Notes under the pieces: generated by a model
What the model was told of the DNA's origin: nothing
What the model saw: only the letters and a program-made list of their open reading frames with translations
Databases searched by the model: none
Program-made: the position numbers and the translations under genes
Assembly: GCA_049325315.1 (NCBI GenBank)
Contig: JBMONB010000226.1
Location: forward strand, 1 to 34,046
From: JAWLHU01 sp049325315
GTDB lineage: Bacteria; Bacillota; Sulfobacillia; Symbiobacteriales; Symbiobacteriaceae
Reading direction: 5' to 3'
DNA length: 34,046 nucleotides
In this document: in pieces, positions 1-7,171 of the stretch
How the letters are laid out: every line of letters begins with the position of its first letter
Position numbering within the stretch: position 1 is the first letter of the stretch

Positions 1-74
1 CAGGACGGGTACAACGTGGCGGCCAGGTGCTCTTCCAATCTAACCCGACACGCTTCCAATTCATGTTGCTTCAT
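1..74 (-). CDS. possible 5' end of a leftward gene (partial, cut by window edge)
   Basis: An ATG at 74-72 on the minus strand opens a frame that stays open to the window edge. It begins MKQHELEACRVRLEEHL, which looks like a charged amphipathic helix. A weak GAAAGG lies about 6 nt upstream. It follows the phosphatase gene (stop at 123) on the same strand, so it could be co-transcribed. Only about 24 codons are visible, and the function is not recognisable. Plus-strand frames here give no convincing protein. Confidence 0.35.
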   Translation of the reverse strand, partial: MKQHELEACRVRLEEHLAATLYPS

Positions 75-122
75 AAGAAGCCTTTCGCGACTGGATCTTA
101 GATTCCTGCTAACGGAGTACTA

Positions 123-827
123 CTAGAAAGGCATCGTCACGGTCATCCTGCGCGCCTGGTTGCCACCGGCAGCCGTCAGCCCCGCCACCAGCACTGACAT
201 ATCGTCACCGGGGCGGTCGCGGTCCAGCCGCATCGCCTCCGCCAAAATGGAGTCGGCCAGCCCCTGCGCCTGGTTCGGCGCGGACTTCTCGACCCGGGCG
301 ACCAGGTTGTCCAGCGTCATCTCCGTATCGTAGCGGCGTCCCGCCGAGTAGATGCCATCGGTGAAGGCCACCACCATCAGCCCCCCTTGAAGGGGAACCT
401 CCGTGATCAGCGGCTTCATCACCTCGCGGATCCCAATCGGCTCGACCGCCTCCACCAGCCGCTCCACACGCCCGTCGGCGTGCCGCAGGAGAACCGGGAC
501 ATGGGTGTTCCGGGCGATCACCAGGCTCTTGGTCCGGGTATCGACCGAGATCATTACCAACTCGGTGGAAACCTTCCCATCGCGCAGGGCGAACAGGTAG
601 TCATGCACACCGCGGGCCACAGCGCCGTCGCGCACGCCGTCGGCAATCAACTGCACCGCCTTGGCCACCACGATCTGGCTGACCCGCTTGGCCGCCCGCC
701 CGTGGGTCTGCCCGTCGGCGAGAATCGCCGTTATTCCGCCCCGGGGGCGCTCCACGATCTCGACGGAGTCCCCGCTTTCACTGAGTCCGAACTTGGGCAC
801 CTTCGCTACGGCCATGGTCACCTGCAT
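123..827 (-). CDS. SpoIIE-like PP2C-type protein phosphatase
   Basis: This 234-residue protein matches the PPM/SpoIIE-type serine phosphatase fold and has no membrane or sensor domain. Visible metal-site motifs are ADGQTHG (Asp38-Gly39), FTDGIYSAG (Asp157) and RPGDDMSVLV (Asp208-Asp209). Family members dephosphorylate anti-anti-sigma proteins such as SpoIIAA or RsbV and so release sigma factors; the partner here is unknown. The ATG at 827-825 follows GGGGGAGA with a 9-nt spacer, although an internal ATG at 815 (MAVAK) is also possible. A strong promoter (862-890) drives it leftward. Length is typical of stand-alone catalytic domains (RsbX- or SpoIIE-C-like). No sigma or anti-sigma gene is nearby, so the pathway is inferred from family only. 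Confidence 0.85.
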   Translation of the reverse strand: MQVTMAVAKVPKFGLSESGDSVEIVERPRGGITAILADGQTHGRAAKRVSQIVVAKAVQLIADGVRDGAVARGVHDYLFALRDGKVSTELVMISVDTRTKSLVIARNTHVPVLLRHADGRVERLVEAVEPIGIREVMKPLITEVPLQGGLMVVAFTDGIYSAGRRYDTEMTLDNLVARVEKSAPNQAQGLADSILAEAMRLDRDRPGDDMSVLVAGLTAAGGNQARRMTVTMPF

Positions 828-861
828 GTGGCAGCATCTCCCCCACGGTCGTCATGGTGTC

Positions 862-890
862 ATTATACCCCTGGGATCAAAGGGCGGCAA
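862..890 (-). promoter_or_regulatory. sigma-A type promoter of the phosphatase gene
   Basis: On the minus strand TTGCCG (890-885) and TATAAT (867-862) are separated by exactly 17 nt. The start codon lies about 35 nt downstream. The same TTGCCG-17-TATAAT pair appears upstream of the XRE gene at 23155-23183. Confidence 0.7.
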
Positions 891-965
891 CGCAAGCCAT
901 GATGCCGCCTCCAGGACATTTCGACACCCATCTACAAATGAATACATTTTCTTACAAAAACCCTC

Positions 966-994
966 TTGATTTCCATGGGAAAACCTGGTACGAT
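966..994 (+). promoter_or_regulatory. candidate promoter of small gene 1044-1262
   Basis: TTGATT (966-971) and TACGAT (989-994) are separated by 17 nt in an AT-rich stretch, about 50 nt before the proposed ATG. It is divergent from the phosphatase promoter. A second AT-rich TTTGTATAG lies at about 1017-1025. Confidence 0.5.
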
Positions 995-1043
995 CTGGCT
1001 AGAGGCGAAACATACTTTGTATAGGTGGTGGTGCCACGTGGGC

Positions 1044-1262
1044 ATGTTGATCGCATTCGACTCCCGGCGCCGTCAGATGCTCAAGCGTCCGGAGGAAGCG
1101 CAAGACCGCCTGCCGCAGATCCTCGCTCAACTGCTGGCAGCGGGAGCGACCGACTTCACCAGAGTCGCCCTCGATGCATGGGGCAACCGGTCGATTGAAC
1201 CGGATGAACTCCTAGAACTGTGTACCACCTATGCGACCGTAGCGGGTCTCGAAACTGTATAG
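1044..1262 (+). CDS. small protein of unknown function (72 aa)
   Basis: The frame is bounded by a promoter upstream and a GC-rich hairpin just after its stop, which supports a real gene. The ATG at 1044 is preceded only by a weak GGTGGTG. A longer in-frame start at 966 would place the promoter inside the gene and is less likely. The product (MLIAFDSRRRQMLKRPEEA...) is soluble and largely helical, with a basic N-terminus and an acidic C-terminal half. No membrane segment, cysteine pair or known motif is seen. I do not recognise the family. Confidence 0.5.
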   Translation: MLIAFDSRRRQMLKRPEEAQDRLPQILAQLLAAGATDFTRVALDAWGNRSIEPDELLELCTTYATVAGLETV

Positions 1263-1269
1263 CTATAGC

Positions 1270-1298
1270 GGGCCGCCAGATGAGAAGTCTGGCGGCCC
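1270..1298 (+). terminator. terminator-like hairpin after the small gene
   Basis: GGGCCGCCAGA (1270-1280) pairs with TCTGGCGGCCC (1288-1298) across a 7-nt loop, 8 nt after the stop codon. The tail is only TTCGCG, so termination strength is uncertain. Confidence 0.6.
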
Positions 1299-1330
1299 TT
1301 CGCGTACCCCTGTGGGCCGGGCCAGCATAA

Positions 1331-1358
1331 GACCGCCAGGGGCTCGCCCCGGGCGGTC
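1331..1358 (-). terminator. terminator-like hairpin at the end of the sugar operon
   Basis: GACCGCC (1331-1337) pairs with GGCGGTC (1352-1358), and the loop contains a further GGGGC/GCCCC pairing. It starts 8 nt beyond the PTS stop codon on the minus strand and is followed by TTATG. Confidence 0.6.
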
Positions 1359-1366
1359 CTGCCTGC

Positions 1367-3280
1367 TTACCCCTCCAGCTCCACCAGCAGGAGCGGCTCA
1401 CCTGCTCTCACATTCCCCTTGGTCAAGACCGTAATCGCCTTGGTCTGGTCGGCGTTGGTCACCAGCAGGGGCGTCACCGCGGACCGGCCCGAGGCGACGA
1501 TCACCTGGCGGTCGAAACGGCCCAGGGGGGTGCCTGGCTCTACCTGATCGCCGGACCGGACGGTGATCTCGAACCCCTGCCCGTTCAGCCCCACGGTGTC
1601 GATGCCAACGTGGAGCAGGATCTCCAGCCCCTCGGGGGTTACCAGCCCAATGGCGTGGCCCCCGGGGAAGACGGTGAGCACCTGGCCCCGCACGGGGGAG
1701 ACCAGGTCGTCGGCGGCGGGCTCGATCGCCACGCCACGGCCCGCCATGCCGCCGGCGAAGACCGGGTCGTCCACCTGCTCCAGCGGCACCACCCGGCCCG
1801 TAACCGGACTGACCAGGGTGACCGCAGCGGCTATCACCTGGGTCTGTGCTGCGGCAGCGGGGGTCTGGGTGGCCACCCGGGCGGAGCCCGCCTCCATGGC
1901 CGCCTCGACACTCCGGGCCAGCTCCCCGGCCCGCACGCCCACCACCACCTGAATGTTCGACCCCGCCCTGACCACGCCCGAGGCGCCCAGGCGCCGCAGC
2001 GCGGGCTCATCGACCGCCGCCGGGTCCCGCACCTCCACCCGGAGCCGGGTCATGCAGGCGGTAAGGCCGGCAATGTTCGCAGCCCCGCCCAGGGCTGCCA
2101 GGATTCGCTCGCCCTCGGGGCTGGCCTCGGGCGCCTCGCCCGGCAGCGCCTCCACCCCTTCCAGATCGGGCGCCGGGTCATCGGTCTGGCCCAGAATCGG
2201 CGGGCGCAGCCAGCGGATCACGGCCCGGAAGGAGAGGTAGTAGAGCAGGGTCCAGGCCAGTCCCAGCGGGAAGATCAGGAGGCCGTTCTGCTGGCGGTGC
2301 CAGTTGATCAGGATCATCGGCAGGGCGTAGCCGCCCAGGTGGATCTCCATGATATACCCCAGCAGCGAAGCGAAGCCCGAAAGGACCACATGGAGGCCGA
2401 AGAGCAGCGGGGAGGCGAAGATGAAGGCGAACTCCACCGGCTCGGTGACACCCAACAGCATGGCGGTGAGCGCGCCGGTGGTCATCAGCCCGGCCACCTT
2501 GGCCCGCTGTGCCGGCTTCGCCTCCTTGGTGATCGCCAGCGCCGCCCCCAGCGGGCCGAAGCCCAGCGTCAGGAAGAAGCCGCTCAGAATCCGGCCCGCC
2601 GACGGGTCGCCGTGCAGGAACCGCACATACTCCCCCGCCACCAGCTTGCCGGTGGTCGGGTCGACCCAACCGCCCAACTGGGTGTCCACCAGCTGCATCA
2701 GAATGTGGTGCAGGCCGGTCGGAATCAACAGCCGCAGCACCCCGCCGTAGACGAAGGCGCCAACTCCCCCAGCCGAGTAGATCCACTCGCCGAGGGTGAC
2801 GATCCCCTGGTGAATCGGGGGCCAGAAGATGCCGAAGAGATAGCCCAGCACCACACCGGCCAGCGCCGCCACCATGGGGCCCATGCGCTTGCCCGAAAAG
2901 AGCGCCAGGTACTCGGGAAGCGACACGTGCTTTACCTTATTAAAGATCCAGGTCATAACTGCACCGGCGATGATGCCGCCCAGCACGCCCACATTAAGGG
3001 TCGGATCGCCGGCCACCGCTTCGGCCACCGAGACCATCACCAGGTAGCCCGATGCGACGGTAAGCGCCCCCATGCCGTCGGCCTCGGTGAAGCCGATGGA
3101 GATGCCAATGCCATAGAAGAGCGGGAGCCAGGTGCGAATCAGGGTCAGCCCGGCCGATTCGACCGGCCCGATGCCCAGCTGGGAGCCGATGGCCAGCAAG
3201 ATCGCCGCCAGGGGCAGGAAGGTCAGCGGCACGATCAGACTGGAGGCCACCCGTTGAAAGAACGCCTCCCGAGAGCGCAA
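1367..3280 (-). CDS. PTS sugar transporter EIICBA, glucose/N-acetylglucosamine family
   Basis: The 637-residue single polypeptide has the Glc-family order C-B-A. An integral-membrane EIIC occupies roughly residues 1-370 (multiple hydrophobic helices, LGVTEPVEFAF motif). EIIB lies at about 390-470, with the phosphorylated Cys409 in LTACMTRLRV. EIIA lies at about 500-637, with the phosphorylated His557 in LLHVGIDTVGLNG. It imports a sugar while phosphorylating it from HPr. The TTG start (3280-3278) is chosen because AAAGGAGGAG precedes it by about 5 nt. It is the last gene of an operon with a GH4 glycosidase and a ChbG deacetylase, so GlcNAc-type disaccharides are the likely substrate, although glucose-type sugars cannot be excluded. 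An Ala/Pro/Glu-rich linker joins C and B. No PTS HPr or EI gene is in the window. Confidence 0.92.
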   Translation of the reverse strand: MRSREAFFQRVASSLIVPLTFLPLAAILLAIGSQLGIGPVESAGLTLIRTWLPLFYGIGISIGFTEADGMGALTVASGYLVMVSVAEAVAGDPTLNVGVLGGIIAGAVMTWIFNKVKHVSLPEYLALFSGKRMGPMVAALAGVVLGYLFGIFWPPIHQGIVTLGEWIYSAGGVGAFVYGGVLRLLIPTGLHHILMQLVDTQLGGWVDPTTGKLVAGEYVRFLHGDPSAGRILSGFFLTLGFGPLGAALAITKEAKPAQRAKVAGLMTTGALTAMLLGVTEPVEFAFIFASPLLFGLHVVLSGFASLLGYIMEIHLGGYALPMILINWHRQQNGLLIFPLGLAWTLLYYLSFRAVIRWLRPPILGQTDDPAPDLEGVEALPGEAPEASPEGERILAALGGAANIAGLTACMTRLRVEVRDPAAVDEPALRRLGASGVVRAGSNIQVVVGVRAGELARSVEAAMEAGSARVATQTPAAAAQTQVIAAAVTLVSPVTGRVVPLEQVDDPVFAGGMAGRGVAIEPAADDLVSPVRGQVLTVFPGGHAIGLVTPEGLEILLHVGIDTVGLNGQGFEITVRSGDQVEPGTPLGRFDRQVIVASGRSAVTPLLVTNADQTKAITVLTKGNVRAGEPLLLVELEG

Positions 3281-3297
3281 GACAGCTCCTCCTTTGC

Positions 3298-4116
3298 TCA
3301 GCCGAAGTGGCCGAAGTGGATCAGTTGGATGGACCGCGCTTCGATCCGCTGCCGGGCCTCCGGGGCTGTGAGCGCCGCCAGCTCCACCTCCCGTTGCTCC
3401 CGCAGCGAGGTCAGGGCGGCGAGTTGGTCATCTGCCTGGCCGGGGTGCGAGATCAATTCGTTTACCCCCTCCTCCACCCGGTCCAGTCGCTCTAGCAATC
3501 CGGTCAGGTCGAAGTCCCCCGCCAGGGTCTGGTCCGGGTGGCTCAGCCCGCTCTCCCGGGTCAGCATGGCCGACCGGCGGAGCGAACGATCCACGATGAA
3601 CCCTGCGGGACTCCAGCGCCTGAACTCGCCCCTGGGCACGAACTCCGGGTAGAGAATCCGCACCGCCTTGATGCCGAACTGCCGGGCCACCTCCAGCATC
3701 GCCTCACACAGCGGCGGGTAGGCCTGCAGAAAGCGGTGGGTGTCCAGGTGGGTCGGGGTCCGCCCCAGTAGCTTAACCCCCTTCTCCACCTGGGCCATCC
3801 ACTCCGCCCGGGCCTCTTCCGGCTGGATTCGGGCCAGCGCCCGCCAGACCGACCGGACAAAGGCTCCGGCCCGGGTGACCAGGCTGGGCACCCGCTCCGG
3901 CGGCAGCACCGGGGCGCCGGTGGTCAGGTTCAGGTGAATGCCGACCCCCAGGTCCGGCGCCTCCCGCAGCAGGCCCGCCATCTCCCCGGCCCAGGGGAAG
4001 TTGACCATGAAGGTGGTCGAGGTGAGAATCCCCTCCCGGTGAGCCCGGAGGATTCCATCGCTGACCCCGGGCGTCAGCCCGAAGTCATCGGCGTTTACGA
4101 TCAGGTAGCGGCCCAT
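3298..4116 (-). CDS. chbG: ChbG/YdjC-family carbohydrate deacetylase
   Basis: The 272-residue protein has the YdjC-fold signature. NADDFG near the N-terminus and the histidines in GVGIHLNLT and THLDTHRF would bind the metal, and ISHPG lies near the C-terminus. ChbG enzymes remove one acetyl group from chitobiose or chitotriose phosphates. In Escherichia coli chbG sits beside chbF (GH4), and here the GH4 gene is immediately upstream. The start is the ATG at 4116-4114, preceded by AAGGAGGGG with a good spacer; a longer in-frame reading to 4188 overlaps the GH4 gene and lacks such a site. The gap to the PTS gene is 17 nt and to GH4 34 nt, so they are co-transcribed. The exact substrate is inferred from context. 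Confidence 0.88.
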   Translation of the reverse strand: MGRYLIVNADDFGLTPGVSDGILRAHREGILTSTTFMVNFPWAGEMAGLLREAPDLGVGIHLNLTTGAPVLPPERVPSLVTRAGAFVRSVWRALARIQPEEARAEWMAQVEKGVKLLGRTPTHLDTHRFLQAYPPLCEAMLEVARQFGIKAVRILYPEFVPRGEFRRWSPAGFIVDRSLRRSAMLTRESGLSHPDQTLAGDFDLTGLLERLDRVEEGVNELISHPGQADDQLAALTSLREQREVELAALTAPEARQRIEARSIQLIHFGHFG

Positions 4117-4150
4117 GGGACCCCTCCTTGTGGGAAACTGGCCAGGGAGA

Positions 4151-5440
4151 TCACTGGGTGAACTGGGGCAGATACTCCCGGTGAACATGGAGCAACTCGC
4201 CTACGATTCGCTCCGCCTGCGCCTTCGACGGCACCAGCGGGTTCATGGCCGCCGCCTCCACCGCCAGGGAGCGGTCGCCGGTCAGGGTTGCCTTCACGTT
4301 GACCGTCTCCGATGCCTTGATCCGCTGAATCAGCCCCGCCTCTGCCTCGGGAATGGGCGGCAGCGGGATGCGCTCAAAGCCCCCGGCGTCCACCCAGGCG
4401 GGGAACTGAGCCGCCTCATCGGGGGAGAGGTTCGGCACCGCCCCACCGTTCCGCTGCTGGATCACAAACCGGCTCCGCCGGTTGGACGCCATGGCAGCGA
4501 TCACCTGAGAGGCCAGGTCGGCGTGCGACTGGTGGCCGCGGTGCAGCTTCAGGACCGGACGGTCCTGAGCAGAGGCCACCTCGTAGTGGCCGTAAAGCTG
4601 CGGCAGGCGCTCCATCAGCACCTCCGCCCGGGTCTTGGCCGACCCCATCAGCTTCTTCAGAATACGGTCGGTGTAGTAGTAATAGCGCAGGTAAGGGTCT
4701 GGCACCATGCCATGCTCCCGGAAGAGCCGCAGCGTCCCTGTCTCCTCGGTGAGCGGGAGCACCCCCGCCACCGGCCCCAGCAGGCGCCCCCAGCGGCGCA
4801 GCCGCTCGGTCACATCCTCCCCGTCGAGCAGGACCCGCTCGGACCAGCCACCATGATTGATGCCGGCGTAATCCAGGGCAATCCGGTGGGACTCCACCCG
4901 CAGCAGCTTGCCAATGCCCCACTGCACCCCGGTCGGCATGTCACAGAGCCCGATAAACCGGGCGTCCGGGTACCGCTGAATCACCGCCTCGGTCACCATG
5001 CCCGCCGGGTTGGCGTAGTTGATAATCCAGGCCTCCGGCGCCAGCTGCCGGACCTCGGCCACAATGTCGAGGATCACCGGGATCGTCCGCCAGGCAAAGG
5101 CCAGGCCACCCGGTCCCAGCGTCTCCTGACCGATCACCCCGTGCTTCAGCGGGATTCGCTCGTCCAGCGCCCGGTGCTTCAGCCCGCCCACCCGGGGCTG
5201 GGTCAGAATGAACCGAGCCCCCGCAATCGCCTCGGCGCGGTCCAGGGTAGCGGTCACCTTCAGGTCAACCCCCGCCGTCCGGACCTGGCCCTCGGTCAGC
5301 CGCTGTATCAACTTCAGGTTGACCTCGTCCACGTCGTGCAGGCAGATCTCACCGCCGGCGTAGAGCTCTTTCTCCTTCAGCAGACCCTCGATGATGTCCG
5401 GCGTGTACGCGCTCGCTCCGCCGATGATCACCAGCTTCAT
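4151..5440 (-). CDS. glycoside hydrolase family 4 (6-phospho-beta-glucosidase/chitobiose-6-phosphate hydrolase type)
   Basis: The protein starts MKLVIIGGASAYTPDIIEG, the GH4 Rossmann NAD-binding start, and is 429 residues, normal for the family. Also visible are NYANPAGMV, GLCDMPTG (the cysteine is a metal ligand in GH4) and GINHGGW (metal-binding His). GH4 enzymes use NAD+ and a divalent metal in a redox-elimination mechanism on 6-phosphoglycosides, exactly the product of a PTS. Next to chbG this suggests a ChbF-like role. The start at 5440 fits the conserved N-terminus; an ATG at 5449 overlapping the PHP stop (ATGA) would add three residues and allow translational coupling. The RBS is weak (GGGGATGA), consistent with coupling. 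Substrate could instead be cellobiose-6-phosphate. Confidence 0.9.
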   Translation of the reverse strand: MKLVIIGGASAYTPDIIEGLLKEKELYAGGEICLHDVDEVNLKLIQRLTEGQVRTAGVDLKVTATLDRAEAIAGARFILTQPRVGGLKHRALDERIPLKHGVIGQETLGPGGLAFAWRTIPVILDIVAEVRQLAPEAWIINYANPAGMVTEAVIQRYPDARFIGLCDMPTGVQWGIGKLLRVESHRIALDYAGINHGGWSERVLLDGEDVTERLRRWGRLLGPVAGVLPLTEETGTLRLFREHGMVPDPYLRYYYYTDRILKKLMGSAKTRAEVLMERLPQLYGHYEVASAQDRPVLKLHRGHQSHADLASQVIAAMASNRRSRFVIQQRNGGAVPNLSPDEAAQFPAWVDAGGFERIPLPPIPEAEAGLIQRIKASETVNVKATLTGDRSLAVEAAAMNPLVPSKAQAERIVGELLHVHREYLPQFTQ

Positions 5441-5445
5441 GCAGA

Positions 5446-6513
5446 TCATCCCCGTACGTAGATTGGATTCGAGAAGATCCAGCCTCGACCATTCCGCCAC
5501 GCCTCCACCCGGTATACCCCGGGCCCCAGGTCCCAGGCCTGCAGGTCGGAGTCACGGGTCTCGGCGATTACCTCCCCGTCCTTTACGATCCGCAGCAGCG
5601 GCTTCCGGCTGTGCACATAGGGAATCCGGGTGGAAAGGAAGAGTTCACCCGGCGCCCCGATCCTCACCTCCTGGCCCATCTCCACCCAGCGGTCGCCCAG
5701 CCGGCCAATGAACAGGAAGCCGCTCGGGTCGCCCTCCTCGTGGTTGGCGAAGAAGCAGGCGCCCTCCCGGAGCGCTTCCATGACCAGGAGCCGGTCTGCC
5801 CGAACGTCGCGGACAAAGGGCCGGGGCAGGATCAGGTGGGTCCGAACGGTGCGAAAGGACCGCAGGTAGGGGAGAAGCGTCACCTTCTGCCCCAGCAGCG
5901 AAACCTTATAGCCATGTCCGTCTACCCCGCCGATCCCCACCACCCGCCGCTGCCGGCCCAGTTGATCCCAACGCGCCAGCGTCCGGGGGTTCGGCGCCCG
6001 CACAGCCCGCCTCCAGTCCACCAGGTTGCGAGTCGTCGCCCAGCGGTCGGTGCACGCCCCGATCCAGTCGGAGAAGTAGTTCCAGATCTCCATGCCCGTG
6101 TAGGCGCTGACCGACCAGTCCTTCCAGGCGTAGCTGTTCTGACCGAGGAAGGAGCTGCCCTGCTCGTCGGGGTGGGCCAGAAAGCCAATGCCGCCCTGCT
6201 CCGCCACGGCGGCGGTGTAGAGCGCCGGTGGCAGGTGCGGGCTGACCGCCTGCGAGACCCCGTAGGCCAGGTAGTGGTTCGATCGCGGCGTAATCTCCAC
6301 CCCAAAGAGCAGCAGGGTGTTGTTCACCCACTGCTCCCCCAGGTCGTGAAGCGGCGCGAGGGTGTCATGGTCGGTCATCAGAAGGAAGGAGAGCCCGGCC
6401 TCGTTCGCCGCCCGTGCGATCATCGGAACCGGCTCCATGCCGTCGGAGTAAGTGCTGTGACAGTGAATGACACCGGAGACCTCATACCGCTCAGGAGGAA
6501 GCATCCCCTTCAT
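5446..6513 (-). CDS. PHP-domain metal-dependent phosphoesterase family protein
   Basis: A 355-residue protein with the PHP motifs in order: HCHSTYSDG (His17, His19), TDHDT, GVEIT, FLAHPDE and GGVDGHG. These bind up to three metals and hydrolyse phosphoesters. A C-terminal beta-rich part (about residues 260-355) ends IFSNPIYVRG, a tail often seen in stand-alone PHP proteins. The ATG at 6513 is chosen because GGGGGAGA lies 4-6 nt upstream; a longer frame to 6708 is not supported. It is the first gene of the sugar operon and abuts the GH4 gene, suggesting a role with phosphosugars. That role is inferred, since PHP proteins are not part of the classical chb operon. Confidence 0.85.
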   Translation of the reverse strand: MKGMLPPERYEVSGVIHCHSTYSDGMEPVPMIARAANEAGLSFLLMTDHDTLAPLHDLGEQWVNNTLLLFGVEITPRSNHYLAYGVSQAVSPHLPPALYTAAVAEQGGIGFLAHPDEQGSSFLGQNSYAWKDWSVSAYTGMEIWNYFSDWIGACTDRWATTRNLVDWRRAVRAPNPRTLARWDQLGRQRRVVGIGGVDGHGYKVSLLGQKVTLLPYLRSFRTVRTHLILPRPFVRDVRADRLLVMEALREGACFFANHEEGDPSGFLFIGRLGDRWVEMGQEVRIGAPGELFLSTRIPYVHSRKPLLRIVKDGEVIAETRDSDLQAWDLGPGVYRVEAWRNGRGWIFSNPIYVRG

Positions 6514-6582
6514 ACGTCTCCCCCAATCGCTTCTCCCACCCTGCAGGGCCTGCATCACAGACCGCTGCTGGCTCCCGGCCCA

Positions 6583-6605
6583 GTCGTTCCACCAGGCGGA
6601 ACGAC
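6583..6605. repeat. inverted repeat upstream of the sugar operon (possible operator)
   Basis: GTCGTTCC (6583-6590) and GGAACGAC (6598-6605) form a perfect 8+8 inverted repeat with a 7-nt spacer, about 70-90 nt before the first gene of the leftward operon. It could be a regulator site or an RNA hairpin in the leader. The rest of the 6514-6712 gap holds no gene I can support and no clear promoter. Confidence 0.4.
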
Positions 6606-6712
6606 CCATCGTGGTCCGAATCGTAAGACGTACTTCGACTTCCAGCGGAGTATTCCTTTTCCTGGTGGCTGATTGGCCCCGACGGATGGCACGGTTCCGC
6701 CCCTGCACATGT

Positions 6713-6751
6713 AAAGTAAAACCCCCGTGACGGCGGACGTCGTCACGGGGG
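6713..6751 (-). terminator. terminator of the lipoprotein gene
   Basis: CCCCCGTGACG (6722-6732) pairs perfectly with CGTCACGGGGG (6741-6751). On the minus strand it is followed by TTTTACTTT. It begins 7 nt after the lipoprotein stop codon, so it is a good intrinsic terminator. Confidence 0.85.
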
Positions 6752-6757
6752 GAACCC

Positions 6758-6994
6758 CTACTCCTCTTCCTTTTTCTCTTTCTTCTCCTCGCCTCCCTCC
6801 TCTTTCTTCTCCTTGTCCTCCTTCTTCTCGTCCTTCTCCTCGCCCTCTTCCTTCTTCTCCTTCTTCTCCTTCTTCTCCGTCTCCTCTTGCTGCTCCCCGC
6901 CCCGCTGCTGCGGGCCCATGCAGGCGGTGGTGCCCGCCAGTACGCTAAAGGTCAAAATCAATGCCAGCAGTCTCAAGCTCAACTGCCGCCACAT
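6758..6994 (-). CDS. small lipoprotein-like protein with Glu/Lys-rich tail
   Basis: The 78-residue product starts MWRQLSLRLLALILTFSVLAG, a signal peptide, with Cys25 in TTAC as a possible but imperfect lipidation site. After about residue 32 it consists almost only of Glu and Lys with a few Asp and Gly, a highly charged, likely helical or disordered tail. The ATG at 6994 is preceded by GAGGGGG at about 7 nt. It has its own terminator. It is divergent from the germination operon, so a role at the spore or cell envelope is conceivable but not shown. No known family is recognised. Confidence 0.7.
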   Translation of the reverse strand: MWRQLSLRLLALILTFSVLAGTTACMGPQQRGGEQQEETEKKEKKEKKEEGEEKDEKKEDKEKKEEGGEEKKEKKEEE

Positions 6995-7069
6995 ATGGAG
7001 GCCCCCTCTCAACGATTTCCGCGATGCTCATGGCTTAGCATACCCCGCACCGCTGCGCGCATACCGCGC

Positions 7070-7102
7070 GGCCCCTTCTGCCCAGTTCGGGTGGAAGGGG
7101 CC
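7070..7102. other. hairpin in the leader of the germination operon
   Basis: GGCCCCTTC (7070-7078) pairs with GAAGGGGCC (7094-7102), then TTCTTG follows on the plus strand. It lies about 70 nt before gerA, downstream of no rightward gene. It may be a leader attenuator or terminate readthrough. No confident sigma-G or sigma-A promoter was seen in 6995-7171. Confidence 0.45.
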
Positions 7103-7171
7103 TTCTTGAATAGCAGCACCGACCAACAGGGCACGTTAGACCTGCTCACATGCGAATGAGGAGGGGTATCT

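Noticed and set aside
1..126. Rightward frame open from the window edge to a TAG at 124-126
   Set aside because: Composition is unlike the local genes (Cys/Ser/Leu/Arg-rich, many rare codons); the leftward start at 74 looks more like coding sequence.
1610..3652. Long rightward frame (680 codons) opposite the PTS and chbG genes
   Set aside because: It is an antisense shadow in GC-rich DNA: Gln/His/Arg/Gly-rich, low-complexity, no start signal, and it crosses the junction of two well-supported genes.
6514..6708. N-terminal extension of the PHP protein up to 6708
   Set aside because: The extension is Arg/Trp/Gly-rich without PHP homology, includes the inverted repeat at 6583-6605, and the start at 6513 has a good ribosome binding site.
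7013..7171. Sigma-G promoter for the germination operon (TGAATA near 7107)
   Set aside because: The only -10-like element (CACGTTA) is at the wrong spacing and matches poorly, so I did not call it.
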